The notes beneath the pieces are model-generated. The model was not told where the DNA came from and searched no databases. It saw only the letters and a list, made by a program, of their open reading frames with translations. DNA of 64,000 bases from Ceratobasidium sp. AG-K (Eukaryota; Basidiomycota; Agaricomycetes; Cantharellales; Ceratobasidiaceae). Made by a program: the position numbers and the translations under genes. This document shows positions 33,836 through 47,614 of the stretch, in pieces (within the stretch, counting starts at the first letter, position 1; each line of letters opens with the position of its first letter). The stretch covers positions 1,240,001 through 1,304,000 of the forward strand of contig JAWNGF010000002.1 in NCBI GenBank assembly GCA_037039685.1, given 5' to 3'.

Positions 33836-34471
33836 ATTTAATTATAGAGCTTAGACTCGGCCTGCGGTATTTGTACCAATCCACTCCCCCCCGCACTAGT
33901 CCGCATTCGGCCCGAACCTCGGAATCACAGCTCCGCACAAGAGAGAAGCCTCGCTCATGCTCAGCTGATAACGATTCGCGCCAAGAATGGAAATCCACGT
34001 TGCGCTCTCGACGCAAACGCCCCAGACATCCGCTCGCCGACGTGGCCAATCAGGGTGTTGGAGCGATAAGAGTGCCTGGATGGGTGCTGAAATCTGTCAA
34101 CACACACACATCATCCCAGCTGTGCTGAAATCGAGCTCAACTGTATTGACCAGCTCCCATTCTAGCAGATTCCAGAGCCCACCGCCACACCAGCCCAGAC
34201 ACACCAAAACAGTCTCCACAACGTTGCGCACCATGCCCAATGAATGAATCTTCTCTACGAGATTAGAATTGCATTGCGATAACCTTGTCACGAGGACAGG
34301 GGTTGATGCTCAGCACGTAATGTACACCTAGATCGGTCCGAACTTTTGCAAGATCTCCTGGGTTCATTTCGGCGCCGTGTGAGTCTCGCAGTCGGCTCGT
34401 CACTTTCCACACGTCGACTCGCCACCTTCCACGCCCATACGTCTATCTATTTTTCCCACCGCAGACGTCCG
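33836..34471. other. Intergenic region Ser-Pro-rich gene / CTF8
   Basis: 636 nt. It holds the promoter of the minus-strand gene ending at 33835 and the 3' UTR of CTF8. A short CA run lies near 34100. No gene seen. Confidence 0.5.
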
Positions 34472-35105
34472 CTAACTGGGCCCAGCTCCCGCATGGCCCA
34501 CAATCGGCGTCGGTCTGCACAAATTAATTTGATTCCCGAGCCAAGCGAGACACGTACCGCTTGGAAAACACGATTTTCTTATTCACCACTTCGGTTACTT
34601 CGTACCCGCCCGTCTGCTTCGTCAGGATCCCGAGGGGTTTAGGCAGGGAGGTGATTTTGCCCTGCAGGTGGTGCACCCCGATCTGCAGCGTTACTTTGTC
34701 CTGCAAATGGGGAATTCGAATTGGGAGTTGCCGGTTGAGTTGGGTGTTTCCGTGACATGCAGATTGTAGTGACAAGTGGAATTGGCAAGTGGGAGATTGT
34801 CGTGACGGGAGATTTGCCGGGTGCCGAGGTGACAAGTGACAGCGCGCAAAGAAGGTGAAGAAGAGCAATGGTAAAAAGAGGTGTGCAAAGCAAAGAGGTA
34901 ATGAGTAAGACAAAAGGCATCCTCGGATCAGAACGCACCGACCGTCCATACTGAGCGTCCCTACGAATCCACCCTCGCGCGGACCATCAACTTCCAGCCT
35001 GCCCTGCATCTCAATTAAAAATAGCGAGTCGCCCAGACGAGCTATCTGCGGATGCGGTCCGGGCTTCGAATCGTCCTTGGCTGCCGTCGTAATAGGAATA
35101 ATCAT
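34472..35105 (-). CDS. Ctf8, alternative RFC clamp-loader subunit
   Basis: Small subunit of the Ctf18-Dcc1-Ctf8 RFC complex, which loads PCNA and supports sister-chromatid cohesion. The ATG at 35105 starts MIIPITTAAKDDSKPGPHPQ. The first exon carries LFLIEMQGRLEVDG, the second DKVTLQIGVHHLQGKITSLP and the VVNKKIVFSKR block, and the last exon reads RPTPIVGHAGAGPS with TAG at 34472-34474. This block order is typical of Ctf8. The exon 1-2 junction is one base out of phase with the best donor (GTGCGT near 34938) and acceptor (TTTGCAG before GACAAAG). Either another splice choice or a missing base explains this. Confidence 0.8.
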
Positions 35106-35404
35106 GGTCGAACGCGCCAAGACGATATATCTCTGATTTGAATACCGGCGGCAAACGCGTCGAGTCCAGCGAGGCGGCAAGTCAGGTGACTGATTGGTCA
35201 TATATTGACATCGAGGCGGGGGCGATTTTTGAACCCTGATCCTCGTTTGTAAATTCTTGTATTCTCCCACATCCACTTGGTGCTGAACGTAAGTCCGCGA
35301 GAGAGTAGTGACAAATGTGAGAGCTGACGAGACCCAAGCAGTTTGGTTCTGAACCAGTATCCAAAATTTATACCCGGTAATATTCCGAATTTTGATTGGA
35401 CGGA
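35106..35404. promoter_or_regulatory. Shared promoter region of CTF8 and mitochondrial IF-2
   Basis: 299 nt between divergent ATGs (35105 minus, 35405 plus). No third gene fits, so it must contain both promoters. Confidence 0.45.
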
Positions 35405-38400
35405 ATGAAAAGAGTTACGAGCTCGACGATTCGTTTGGCGCAGGCTCGTCCAGACCTGGTGAGTGCAGCCGCCTTATCTACAGTCTACGTGTCTTATGCT
35501 GGTTATATATCGCAGACACGGGCATACTCGGAAGCTGCTGCCGTACTCCCCCGGCGAACGTGGGCTCGTCCCGCTCAGACACAACCCCAAAATCCTACGC
35601 CTGCACCAGCGCCTGCGCCGCAAAATTCTGCAGCTGCTAGTCAGAGACAACCCGCACTTCAACTCCCATGGGACTCGTTGCCCCGGGGTGACCCCGTACG
35701 ACGACCTCCAGGTCAAGGCAGGCGAGATGGGACAAACCCAGGGAGGGCAAGGGCGAGGAAGAGGCGGGGGATTCGGACACGCTCAAGGGCGGGGTGGGCA
35801 CGTACAGGGCCAGGGACGGGGTGGACAACTACCCGGACGAGGCGGACAATTACCTGGACTAGGCAGGTGGCAACGCGAGACTGGACCGGGTGGCAACACT
35901 CAAGCGTGGCCCGACCTCGCGCGTCCTAGACCGGGACCGGGTACGTTTTCGAGACCTTCGGGCGATAGGCAGCGTCAGGCGAAACCTCAAGATCGGGCTG
36001 TACCTCCTGCACGCTCGTGGGAAGTGTCTGTGCCTACGCCTGGAATGGAGGAAGAACCGTCTCGAGGTATGAGGAGGAGAGACAAAGATCGGGGAAGGGT
36101 AGACGAGTGGGCGACGTACGAGGAAGATATGAGGGCGAGCGAAGCCGAGCGGAAGCTGCGAGGCGTAAAAAGGCTCAGCAAAAGGTTAAACTGATCGAGA
36201 TCGAGGATAGGTCCAAGGATGTATATATCCCGACTTCGATTTCCGTGTCGAATTTGGCAAGGCTGCTAAATATTCGCATTGGTGAGTGGCCTGGACTGTA
36301 TGCGGGTGCACGTATTTATTGTTGGTAGGGAGATTACAGAACAAGATGTATGCTGTTGGGATGGAGGATACCAGCTACGACCATATTCTCACATCCGACG
36401 ATGCCTCGCTCCTCGCCCTCGAGTTTGGTCTCAATCCTGTCATTGACGAGGACGCTGCGTTTGATATCTACCCCGAGTAAGTTGCTGCGAATGAAGGGCG
36501 ACAGAAAACTCAGTACTTTACAGACACCCACACCCTAACCCAAGCACACTTCCATTGCGTCCCCCCATTGTCACAATTATGGGTCACGTCGACCACGGTA
36601 AAACCACACTCCTTGACACCCTCCGCTCTGCCTCTGTCGCAGCCGGTGAAGCAGGCGGAATTACTCAACACATTGGCGCCTTTTCCGTTCCCATCAAAAG
36701 CATGTCAGACTCTTCGACCGCCCCACGCACAGTCACATTCTTGGATACACCCGGACATGCTGCATTTTCGGCGATGCGTGCGAGGGGAGCGGGCGTAACG
36801 GATATCATAGTGCTAGTTGTGGCTGCGGATGACGGCGTTATGCCCAGACCAAAGAAGTGATCGAGCTTACCAGGCGTGGAGCGAGTGGGGCGGACGGAGA
36901 AGGCGGAGTTCAGTTGGTGGTCGCAATCAACAAGTGCGACAAGCCTGGCGTTGAGACGGTAAGATCCAACCTCTAGCATCCATCACACGCATTTACCCGC
37001 CTATAGGACAAAGTCAAACATGCCCTACTCGCAGAGGGCGTGCAGCTCGAAGAGTTTGGAGGCGACATTCCTGCCGTCGAAGTATCCGGCTTAACCGGCC
37101 AAGGACTCGACACGCTCACCGAGACGCTATCTACTCTCGCGGAAATGGCTGAGCTTCGGGCCGAGGTTGACATTCGCGCCCATGGCCGCGTGTTGGAATC
37201 GCGCATCGACAAGGGTAGGGGGTATGTGCATCATCCATTCATAGGAGGTAGCGCCAGGCTAAACCTTGTATGCTAGTCCCGTGGCCACTGTACTCATCCA
37301 ACGTGGTTCGCTCAAAGCGGGTTCTTCCCTCGTCGCCGGTACAGCCTGGGCTCGTGTCCGACAAATGACCGACGACAAAGGTCGGGCAGTCAAGGTTGCA
37401 AACCGGGCGATGCGGTGACGGTTGCTGGGTGGAAGGACGTCCCTGCTGCTGGAGACGAGGTTTTGCAGGCAGAAAAGGAAGACGATGCCAAGCGGGCAGT
37501 GGCAAATCGGAAACGAGTCCAGGAGAGCAGGGCATTGGCAGAGGACGTAGAAAAAATCAACGAGAAGCGCAAGATGGACAAGTTGCTCGAAGAGAAGGAG
37601 AGAGAGGGCGAAGAGGGCACCGCAGCCCCGGATGTGGTGCAAGCTGCGTCGGGCGAACCCGAAGTCAAGGAGCTCAGGCTAGTTATTAAAGGGGATGTGA
37701 GTGGAAGTATCGAAGCGGTCGCAGGTGCATTGTGTGGAATTGGCAACAAGCTGGCTCGGGTCAAGATCGTCTCCCAGAGTGTCGGTGACGTGAGCGAATC
37801 GGATATTGCCCTTGCCAAGGCTATAGATGGTAGGTTCCCATTTTTCACGTGCCAATGATCCTAACTGTGCACAGGCATGGTCGTCGCATTCAATGTCAAC
37901 GCTCCGTCCAAGGTTCAGCAAGTTGCCAGCCAACAGGGCGTCCGGCTCCTTACCGAAAACATCATCTACAAACTCATGGACGAAATCAAACTGCGTGTGA
38001 TTGAACTCTTGCCGGTGACGTACGAGCAACGCGTGCTCGGAGAGGCAACCGTCCAAGAAATCTTTACGATCGCACTCAAAGGGCGAAGTACGATGAACAT
38101 TGCGGGGTGCCGTGTTGTCAACGGTGTGATTGGGAAACACGCCAAGGTGCGTGTGTTGCGTGAGGGCGTGGAAGTCTACGATGGTGAGTACCCCTTCGAT
38201 TTGCACCGGTTCCCTGTTTCTTGGAACTCATTGTGATTTGCACGTGGGGGCTAGGCTCTATCGAGACGCTGAAGCAACAGAAAAAGGACATGACCGAGAT
38301 GCGTAAGGGCAGCGAGTGCGGAATGTCGTTTACAAAGTTCCAGGAGCTCAGGGCTGGGGACCACATCCAGACCTATGAGACGATCGAGAAGCCAGGTGTG

Positions 38401-38406
38401 CTTTAG
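35405..38406 (+). CDS. Mitochondrial translation initiation factor IF-2
   Basis: GTPase that delivers initiator tRNA to the mitochondrial ribosome. The ATG at 35405 gives [18 protein letters not shown], an amphipathic presequence, then a 57-nt intron and a long Gly/Arg/Gln-rich region. Conserved parts are IF2-N ([19 protein letters not shown]), switch blocks [15 protein letters not shown] (G1), [14 protein letters not shown] (G3) and AINKCDKPG (G4), then domain II ([20 protein letters not shown]), domain III ([20 protein letters not shown]) and domain IV to [15 protein letters not shown]. The frame breaks near 36843 and 37403, and less certainly near 35685 and 36166. Each break is curable by a one-base change, mostly in a homopolymer, with conserved sequence on both sides. 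It is probably a working gene with assembly errors. Confidence 0.9.
36835..36850 (+). other. Apparent one-base deletion in the IF-2 G domain
   Basis: The frame reads AADDGVMP and then RPKK-stop. One added C in the CCC at 36843-36845 gives [20 protein letters not shown], the universal IF-2 sequence. No intron fits here. Confidence 0.85.
37396..37410 (+). other. Apparent one-base deletion in IF-2 domain II
   Basis: DKGRAVKVA is followed by NRAMR-stop in the given frame. One added A in the AAA near 37402 gives [20 protein letters not shown], the expected domain II sequence. Confidence 0.85.
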
Positions 38407-38522
38407 ACTTAGATACTAGATTTGCTTTAGATCGTCACCCCCGCTTTATAATATGCACATATATATGCGTCGTTACATATCTTAGATCGATCTGCTACAC
38501 TCATGCATACATTTACCCTATA

Positions 38523-39992
38523 CTACTGTGATGCCTTGTTCTCGTCGTCCAACACCGCGCTCTTGGCACCAACGGTCCCGGTGCGGCCCTTGACTCCAAA
38601 CGTCAATTGGTAGCCGGCTGGAACCACAGCGTCCGCTTGGAGTGCGTTCCAGGCGCGGTTGTCCGCCTTGACGAGCACAACTTCGACCTGATACACGAGT
38701 GTTACCAACTAGTGCAGTTGGAGCCAATTTTACGCACCTTGGTTCCGTAGAACTTGTACGAGGACGCAGCAGGGTCAATTGCTCCAAACAACGCAATCGT
38801 TCGCTTGTCCCTCTTGTTCGCGGGCAGGAAAAGGTCCAAAAGGATCTAGAAACTGCTTAGTTTCGTGTGATAGGAATTCAAGAAGGGCCACACACCTTAT
38901 CAGTCTCGAATGTTACGGTACTTCGTGTTTGATCTGCTTGTTTAGCAAAGACAGAGACGCGAACTTCAGTCGGGGTCTGATAATGGTCAATGCGAGATTG
39001 GACGAGTGACTCTTCAGGTTTCTGGTAATGGTGTCAGTACCAGGCTCGGGTAACGAAGTGTATATACCCACCGCTGCAGATGCCTTGGATACAAAGACGT
39101 GCCTGCCGGTTTTGCACCCCGGAATCGCCAGGAAGTCATCAAAATCAAGTACATGCTTCTTGCAGCATACATATCCCTAAGTCAAGTGTATGCTTTAGCC
39201 ATCGTAAAAATGCGTAGAAAACTCCGCATACCTTGCTGCCCTCATGGAATAAAGGCTAATATTCAATGCAATTATGAGACCATCGATCGAACGGTCAAGA
39301 TCTAAACTCCTCACCTCCCTCGCATGGTAGTTGCATTGTGCCTGCTCTCCATCCCCCTTCCTGCTCTCTTCCTCACTCACAAACGTTTTTCTGCAGCCTG
39401 GTCGTTTGCACATGGTTCCTGGAGCGACAGGAGTTGCGAGATCATCTTCGTCCTCAACGATCTCTACAGGTGGCGCCGGTGTCGTTACCCGAGAAGGGGT
39501 AGAAGCAGGAGGAGGGGGCACGAGGGATGGCGTAGAACCCTGACCCTCTGCGATAGAAGATTTATTCGCCGCACTAGGTGCCGTTACGACGGGCTTGGCC
39601 GGTGCAACCTTCTCTGCAGTATGTGTTCCGTGTGCACATCCCTTGAAAAATTTACAGCTGAATTTAAGCTCTCAGAGCTCGGGTAGTGTATGAGAGCAAG
39701 AGTACCCACAGGGATGGCTTGAAAGTCCTCGAATGTCAGTACAGGCTTGTTGGTCGACTCGCAGCACGTCCAAGATTTCTGGCCCTCGTGGAATTTCTAG
39801 TGATGTCTGTTACTTTCGTTGAGCAATCGTAGCTATCGTTCGACTTACCGGTGCGCCAGGGTGGAACGCTAGGAGGTCATTTAGTATAGTCGTCGCGCGT
39901 CTCCTGAGTCGAGGCGACTTACCGCATACCATGTCCGTGTTCTCCTCCTCAGTGTAATCCTTTCCACACCCCAGACGCGTACATTTCGGCAT
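38523..39992 (-). CDS. CHORD- and CS-domain protein (CHORDC1/RAR1-like)
   Basis: Zinc-binding HSP90 co-chaperone family. The ATG at 39992 starts MPKCTRLGCGKDYTEEENTD, the first CHORD. It continues FHPGAPVFHEGQKSWTCCES and FEDFQAIPGCAHGTH. A Pro/Ser linker leads to the second CHORD (CKRPGCRKTFVSEEESRKGD ... FHEGSKGYVCCKKHVLDFDD ... GCKTGRHVF). A CS (p23-like) domain closes the protein: RVSVFAKQADQTRSTVTFET, ILLDLFLPANKRDK and VEVVLVKADNRAWNAL. The stop is TAG at 38523. Two CHORDs plus CS is the melusin/CHP-1 layout of animals and fungi; plant RAR1 lacks CS. Several introns interrupt each domain. Confidence 0.92.
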
Positions 39993-40210
39993 CTTGATAG
40001 AAACTCAAGGTCACCTGGTTGTAGCGTATTGAGGAAGCAATATATAGGTTGGAGGAGCGCGGAGCGAGGGTCGTTTAAAGCCGTATCTGACACATTTCTA
40101 GTAAATTCCATGAGATACTATATCTAGTCACAATTACTCTAAACAACAACAACACAAAACAGACACAAAATAAACCCAACATTGCAAAGAATTAACTCGA
40201 TAATAAATAT

Positions 40211-43200
40211 CTATCCCAGAGGATCGAAATCGCCCCAGGCGTCGGCATTCATCTTTTTAATGCTTTGGCTTGTCCAAGGGGAAGATGCTGTGGTCGGTTG
40301 GAGTAGCCCTCCACTCATTTGGGGTTGCATAACACCCATCCCCATACTCGACGTGCTGGGACTCGACATATTGAGATTGTAATTGGGTGCTGAAGGAGTC
40401 AACGTGGTAAATGTGGGGTTGTTGGGCTTTGGAGTAGTAGGCGTCAAGGCGATATTATAGTTAGGGGCAGCGGGCGTAGCTTGTGTTGTTGCAGAACGTG
40501 CGATAGGTGGAGGCAATCCTGAATGGATGTTGGGTGTCGAAACAGTAGTTGAAGGAGCAGAAAAAGGGGTGGCGGATAGAGGAGAACCGAATGAATTGGA
40601 TCCAAATCCGTGTGACGGAGGGGGTGCAATACTGCTGGATGGCGGGGGTGGTAGACTTGTGGTAACAGTCCTGGCCCCAGGGGCCCGAGCCGCAGAAGTG
40701 ATAGGTTTTGGGGTGACAGGATGTGACTGAGTCGAGACCGGCTGGGGTGTAACCGACAAGGATGATCGGGTCGAAATTGTCGGGGGAGGCGACTGAATGC
40801 ATTGTGAGTACAAATTGTCGTCAGAGAAACAGGGTTGACCTACGGAAGGTGTATCGCCCAAGATGGAACCCCAGACGTCATCATCCCACCCAGTCGATGG
40901 GGCAGGGGTCGGCGTATTCGATCCGTTTGCTATAGGGGTGACGGCACCTGAGGCGGCACTGGGGCTACGACCACCTCCTACGAGGCTATGGAAATCGACA
41001 GCAGCAACTTCCGTATTGACGGCACCATTGAGGGGGATCGTTGAGCGGTCTTCTACCCTTTGCGAGTCACGTAAATGCTGTGCGTGTTCCTTCTCAATCC
41101 GTTCCGACAATGATCTTATGACCCTGTGTAAAGATTTAGTACGCATAGAATGGAGAAAGCGTGGAAACTCACGTCATAAATCGCTGGAATTGGGTGATGT
41201 TCAGCACTAAATACGATAGATATTAATAACGCAAGTCCAGGTCGAGTCGATGCCACTTACGGGGTCCCACGGACATTGCCCATAGTTGTGGCAGCACAAG
41301 GGTAGCCACGGCCTCCCTGTCCACTTTCATGCCCATCCTCTCATGCACATCCAAAGTCGCCATCATAACAGACGGTTCTACATTATTACTGAGCGAGAGG
41401 AATCACTTTGCGGGAGGAATAGCAAACCTTTCGTTCGTATCTTCGCCAACAAGGGCACCAACTTCTGGGTCAGGCTGGCCTATGATTAAGATGAGTTTAG
41501 AAACACTTAGTATTATTGGAGAGGGTCACGAACCTGATCAAGGGTTTTTACCATCGCCAAGAAGCACAGAGGGTATTAACTTTGACCGATAGAATCCTTG
41601 TCTTTGTGAACACCAACTTTGCACGTAGTTTAATACTCAATAATTAGCATCGAGGTGGCACACTCACAGCTACGCGAGGGAAAAGCACGCCTTGGACCTC
41701 GGCATAATCAATCGTCTCGCACAAGTCGGGTACGGTTTTGAGAGCGCGCTCTTGGACCTAAGAATGTTGCTCGTGAGATCAAGTGCATACTTTGCTAGTA
41801 CATGTTACTTGCGTTTGCATGCTCAGAATCAAGCGCATTGTATACAAGTGGTAATACATCTGCAAACGCTGTTATTGTCCGACCATGGAAACGTGTAAAA
41901 GTACTAACGTTCTCGGAATACAGCAGGGGTCGTTTTCCCTTGGATAAGAGTCAAGTTTTCAAGCATCGCCAAGACATTTTGCGGAGGGTCGCGGACAACA
42001 AAAAGGGGTTTGAGAGCAGGCAGCACAGTAGTGGCAAATTCGGCAGGGGTCAGTTTATTTGCGATGGTAAAAACGTTAGGCAAGATAGAAGGCAGTAGGA
42101 GTGGGTCTTTCATCTAGAGGAGGATGTTTGGTTGAATAGACTTGGCCAGGTAGACCGAAGACGCGTACCTCTTCCAGGAGGGATGGCAATATTTTGCGCC
42201 TCTTGAGCGCATCCGAGAAACTTCCTAGGACACCGGCTAAGCCTTTCATAAACGCTACTTTCTCCTCGCGTGGTTTCGCCGCGAAGGTGGTACGATCAAG
42301 GAAATTAAGTGTAGAGATCGGCAAGGCATTAAAAAACGCATGGGATGGGATCGACGAGGCAGTAGGGCGGGAGGCTGATGTTCTGGTTATAAGCACCATC
42401 AGCAGACCTATGATTGAGTACGAAAGTCAGACATTTGGTATCCTGGATGGTCGGGCTAGGCTTACTTCGCAAGTCAGAATCTAATCCACCCAAGGAAGGT
42501 AATGCCCCCAGCGTGCCGTTTTCCAGCTTCCTGGCATTTTCCCGCAACGAGTTCATGCTTCCGTGGTTCGAGAAAGGCGTCTTTCCTTTCATGTGAACGG
42601 CGTACACAAGACATCCTAGTGAGTACATGTCCGAGGCCGTCTCGATGCGCTCATCAATCGCGTACTCGGGTGCCATGTAATCAAGGCTCCTCTGTGTATA
42701 AGCAGGTACTCGATTATCGAACGAGGGAAACTCCCAACGAGCAGGTTCTCCAGTTGGAGATAATAAGGGGATCGTCAGACCGAGCCCGGATAATTTCCAG
42801 TCACCCTATCGAAAATCTTGAGTAGGTATTTCATGAGCGTGAATGGACGTACCGCCGAGTTGATGAGAACGGACGATGGGCCAAGGTTTGAGTGGACTAG
42901 CCGGGCAGAGGTATGAAGAAATGATAGTCCTTTCGCGAGCTGTAGAATCCCCTTTTGTATCTAAATGGCGGAAATATCACTGGGATGCGCGAAAAGCGTT
43001 GGTCTGAATCATACCTCCACTTCGTCAAGCTCGACCTGCGGCTTGTGTCTCGAACTCGAATCAGGTATTGACAGTGCAAGCGTAGATAGGAGGGGTTCAG
43101 TAGCAAAGACAAGCTCTGATCTAACAATAGATGTGTTAAACTCTACCTCTCAACGCGATTTGGCAGGGAGGGGTGTCACATACCTACCATCCTCCAAGGG

Positions 43201-43635
43201 TTCGACCACCTCTATTGTGATGGATCAGTATACGCCTTCCATGTCATAATCAATCCATACCCAGTACCGAAGGGTGTCTCAACCGGCTCAGAGCAGTAAC
43301 CTGCGTATCATTGTTAAACCGACCGGTTACGACTTGCTGTCAAGGCTTACCTCTGCTTTCAATACTGCCAGGACACCTTCTTTGGAGGCGGTAGGCAGTT
43401 TATCCACTTCTGGTCCACGTTTATCATGAACCCATACGCTAACCCGCTTGCCGGTAACCTTATGTGTAGCCTCCGTGACTTTCCATAATCCGACTTGGAA
43501 TGGCGGTACAGTGGGCCCGGGAGCTGGAGTGGTTGAAGGTGATTGGGAACTTGCGGATGTAGCAGTAGGTGCAGATATAGTGTAGTTCGAATATATAGCC
43601 GAGCGAGAGAATAATGAACTAGCCGCTGCAAACAT
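40211..43635 (-). CDS. SCY1-like pseudokinase (SCYL2 type)
   Basis: Membrane-trafficking pseudokinase related to SCYL2/CVAK104 and fission yeast Ppk32. The ATG at 43635 begins MFAAASSLFSRSAIYSNYTI. The N-lobe reads VGLWKVTEATHKVTGKRVSV, as in SCYL2. The catalytic loop reads LVHSNLGPSSVLIN, so the HRD Asp is Asn, and the activation segment has KLSGLGLT instead of DFG. Both changes predict no phosphotransfer. APEYAIDERIETASDMYSLG and a C-lobe follow, then HEAT-like exons (about 42400-41150). The 300-residue tail is Ser/Thr/Pro-rich and ends MNADAWGDFDPLG; such DPx/WxxF motifs fit clathrin-adaptor binding. Many introns; some middle exon limits are uncertain. Confidence 0.88.
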
Positions 43636-43944
43636 GGCCGTGTGGTAGGTGGTTGTGAGGATTGGATTGGAAACCGCTTAGCGCCCACGCTCCAAGAAGC
43701 TGACGAAACAATGAGTTACAATTCTTTCCACGCCGACCGTCACAAAACTTGCTACATACAACAATGGTTGGGCTTTGCGTGTGTCTAGACTATGTGAGCC
43801 GTGGAACTGTTTATTCTACACTTCTAAAGTACATTTCAATCACGAAACTACGCCTGTTTCAACCAAGAATACGAATGGGAATTAAGATCTTTTGACCGCT
43901 TTGCACTGGTCTTTTCAATTTTCTCTGGCCCCAGACCCAATAAC

Positions 43945-45972
<2,028 letters not shown>

Positions 45973-47614
45973 GGCAGTTATTCAAGGAGATAATACAGGG
46001 TCAACAAGTAGAAGGATAGGTGCGAATTTTATCTAGGAGATGGTGGTAATCTGATAAAGGTGGGAGATGAGGGAGAGGGGTTCGACCCCCTCTGCTTTTG
46101 AAGCCGCCAGACTTGAGCCAAGTAAGCGAACACTCCAAAAAATTACTGCATGGCGTAACCGTGAGAAGCATCGCTACTCAGGTGCGTGTTGGGTATTGTT
46201 GTAGGTTACACCACCTTCCTTCCGAAGTGCGGCAGCTGGTTGCATGGGTCGCCAGGAATATTTCGGGATGAACGCATCATCGGAGTAGCGTCAGGTGAGT
46301 GCGGGGAGCGGAAAACGTGTGGAGCTGAGACCACCAATGATTCACACTGCAACTAATCCGCGTTCACTCGTTGGCTCTCCCCTCCGGCGATAACCTAGTC
46401 ATTGGCTTCCTAGCTTGCACAAATGGCGTTGAATGCGCGTCGATTTCTGGAAAGACGTAGACCGATAGAGAGAGTTCATTGATCTAGCCGTCTACGGCTG
46501 CGCAGAACTTTCATGCTTGATCTCAAATGCGGAGCTGAGCCGGTTAGTTTGGAGGTTGCGAAGTTCGAATTATCAGATATGGCTTCCCAATAATCTAATC
46601 TTCCCAATCGATCGGACCATCCGATAAGATAAGATATGATAACACATGGATTTTCGGTGAGCGAAAACTTGCATCGTTCCATGCTGTGCACCCCAAATCG
46701 CTGATTGACACCAAGTGATATGTGGCGTTGCAGTGGGCTCCAAGGCCCAGCACGATGACGCTTATACCATATGTCCAGTATGGGCCGATGTTTGGCGTAT
46801 TGAATGCGCTGATGAGATGCCCACGCTGACCCCGGTACAGGCTGCCATCATAACCCAGAACTATTTCGCATGCTTGGGCTCGGGTACACACATGATTTGA
46901 AGGTCGCAATTTTGTTGATGATCACATTCTTTTCTAGGCCTTTTCAGACCAGTCGTCCCCCAATCACCCCTCTTGACGCGCCTTTCGGTTATCTGCCATA
47001 CTTTCGGGCCCAAAAGGTTTTACAGTCCCGGGCAGAACCATTACATCGCCATAGACAACTTAATGCCTCAATAGCGTATACTCACGCACTTGCCGAAACC
47101 CCAATCGGCATGGCGGACGTGCGTTTGCAAGGTAAACTAGCCGATGGCTAACTAACAGGAAACAATGCTACGTATACTGGCTGACTCAAATGTTTATCCA
47201 TCTCGCATTACTATTAATCAATAGTTCAAGGGTGCTTTGTAGATCTACCGGCGTGCAAATGGGATATTGAAACCAACGGCGGAGCTCAGGGGTTCAAGGA
47301 GCTGCTCCCCGTCGCCACTCGCTCATCCACCCTTGAGCCTGCAGGCTCGGACTCCGTTTTGACCCGTTCGATTGAGGGAAGTAGTGTGCATACTGTAAGG
47401 CATCGTTATTACCACTCGTCCCACTTTGTTCCCTTGCAAATCACGAGGGCTGCAAGGGGGAAGTCCGATAAGAGGCGATCAAACGTATTAGCTTTCGGCG
47501 GATAATTTGACTCTAAAGGGATTGCCAACATTCTCAATGCGATTGGAGTGCCTTTGAGCAATTTATTCAGTTTGTGCCCAGCCGTGTATCACTACATGTA
47601 CACTATTCACGAGT
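45973..47614. other. Large intergenic region
   Basis: 1.6 kb between the SidA start and the fusion-enzyme stop. It has no gene I can support. The part adjoining 45972 is the SidA promoter. A 7-bp hairpin (AGAGGGG, loop TTCGAC, CCCCTCT) lies at 46074-46093; it resembles a tRNA T-arm, but no D-arm, anticodon arm or acceptor stem surrounds it. Confidence 0.5.
46074..46093. repeat. Hairpin AGAGGGG-TTCGAC-CCCCTCT
   Basis: Perfect 7-bp stem with a 6-nt loop, about 100-120 nt upstream of the SidA ATG, in its promoter or 5' UTR. Role unknown. Confidence 0.5.

Noticed and set aside
36835..36850. Programmed frameshifting in IF-2
   Set aside because: No slippery heptamer or pseudoknot-like context, and the same one-base homopolymer loss recurs elsewhere, which favours assembly error.
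46074..46093. Possible tRNA T-arm (GGGG-TTCGA-CCCC)
   Set aside because: No matching acceptor stem, D-arm or anticodon arm around it; kept only as a hairpin.
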